In this document: piece by piece, positions 5,305 through 5,846 of the stretch
Numbering within the stretch: the stretch's first letter is position 1
Layout: every line of letters starts with the position of its first letter
Source: Phycisphaerae bacterium
GTDB lineage: Bacteria; Planctomycetota; Phycisphaerae; Sedimentisphaerales; SG8-4
Assembly: GCA_030613765.1 (NCBI GenBank)
Contig: JAUWLI010000206.1
Location: 1-5,846 of the forward strand
Direction of reading: 5' to 3'
Length of the DNA stretch: 5,846 bases
Program-made: the position numbers and the translations under genes
The notes under the pieces: generated by a model
Database searches by the model: none
What the model saw: the letters and a program-made list of their open reading frames with translations, nothing else
Told to the model about the DNA's origin: nothing

Positions 5305-5846
5305 ATGAGTTTTGCGGCAAATGGAAATTTAAACCGGCGTGATTTTCTAAGAACAGTGGGACTGGGTGCTGCCTCGGTTGCTATTCAGGGATGTACAAGT
5401 GCTGCAAAGCAGCACACGAGCAAAAACCGTAAGGGCAAATCCAACATCGTCTTGTTTCTTGCTGATGACCAGAGTATTGACGACATAGGTTGCTATGGCA
5501 ATAACGTAATCCGAACACCTAACATAGACCGCCTCGCTGAACAAGGCCTGCGGTTCAACTTGGCCTTTACCACCACGGCTATGTGTTCCCCGAGTCGCTC
5601 CGCTTTGTATACAGGTCTATATCCTCATCGAAACGGATGCCATCCGAACCATAGCAATATCAAACCCGGTATAAAGACCCTGCCGTATTACATAAAGTCC
5701 CTGGGCTATCGCGTTGGCCTTGCCGGCAAAGTCCATGTAAAACCGAAAGAACAATTTCCTTTTGAATATATGGGCTTAAAGCCTGAACAAATCGAAAAGT
5801 TTATGACGCTTGAAAGCGATAAGCCATTCTGCCTCATAGTCGCCTC
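5305..5846 (+). CDS. Tat-exported Cys-type sulfatase, sulfamidase-like (N-terminal part)
   Basis: The N-terminal 180 residues of a sulfatase, cut by the window edge. The leader has a twin-arginine motif (N10-R11-R12-D13-F14-L15) and a short hydrophobic stretch ending in I27-Q28-G29-C30. That resembles a lipobox, though Q at -2 is atypical, so a lipoprotein is possible but unsure. The mature part begins near NIVLFLADD (47-55), where D54 and D55 should bind the calcium. C94-S-P-S-R98 is the sulfatase signature, with C94 the residue converted to formylglycine. K142 and H144 in GKVHV match the conserved GKWH-type active-site segment. HRNG (108-111) and the GKVHVKPKEQFPFEY segment (141-155) resemble N-sulfoglucosamine sulfohydrolase from memory, suggesting a heparan-type or related N- or O-sulfated glycan substrate; this is inference. 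The start is the first ATG before the Tat motif. The maturase gene ends 72 bases upstream. Confidence 0.92.
   Translation, partial: MSFAANGNLNRRDFLRTVGLGAASVAIQGCTSAAKQHTSKNRKGKSNIVLFLADDQSIDDIGCYGNNVIRTPNIDRLAEQGLRFNLAFTTTAMCSPSRSALYTGLYPHRNGCHPNHSNIKPGIKTLPYYIKSLGYRVGLAGKVHVKPKEQFPFEYMGLKPEQIEKFMTLESDKPFCLIVA

Overview
The window looks like chromosome of an anaerobic, polysaccharide-degrading member of the Planctomycetota, most likely class Phycisphaerae. Four things point that way: a HYExAFE-type protein (a family I recall from Planctomycetes), an oxygen-independent sulfatase-maturating radical SAM enzyme, a Tat-exported Cys-type sulfatase beside it, and the lack of a strong Shine-Dalgarno sequence before any gene. 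The assignment is inference; there is no rRNA or other phylogenetic marker beyond the housekeeping proteins. All genes are on the + strand.

Layout: bases 1-94 hold no gene but contain two adjacent palindromic modules (about 6-87) that end just before hisS (95-1432, histidyl-tRNA synthetase). A 142-base gap follows with nothing I can name. Then comes a 171-residue HYExAFE protein with a PD-(D/E)XK nuclease-like residue pattern (1575-2090). The next gap (2091-2266) contains a dispersed-repeat-like palindrome flanked by ATTTC direct repeats, a second hairpin and a probable promoter. From 2267 a compact cluster begins: rsmD (16S rRNA methyltransferase), a class II tRNA nucleotidyltransferase overlapping it by 4 bases, and an anaerobic sulfatase-maturating enzyme whose ATG abuts the preceding stop codon. 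After 72 bases with a second probable promoter, a sulfatase gene starts at 5305 and runs off the right edge.

How the genes work together: hisS, rsmD and the nucleotidyltransferase serve translation (tRNA charging, ribosome modification, tRNA 3' end maturation). The last two genes form a catabolic pair. The maturase can convert the sulfatase active-site cysteine (C94, in C-S-P-S-R) to formylglycine in the cytoplasm without oxygen, and the sulfatase carries a twin-arginine signal for export. Its visible N-terminal part resembles N-sulfoglucosamine sulfohydrolase (sulfamidase) more than other sulfatases.

Points most worth a second look: glutamate in place of the expected catalytic aspartate in the maturase; a shared GGTATATTG / ATGCC element placed so that rsmD and the sulfatase could both be read from nearly leaderless mRNAs; the palindromic repeats; and a sharp GC change inside hisS. 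I see no clear evidence of a wholly new multi-gene system.
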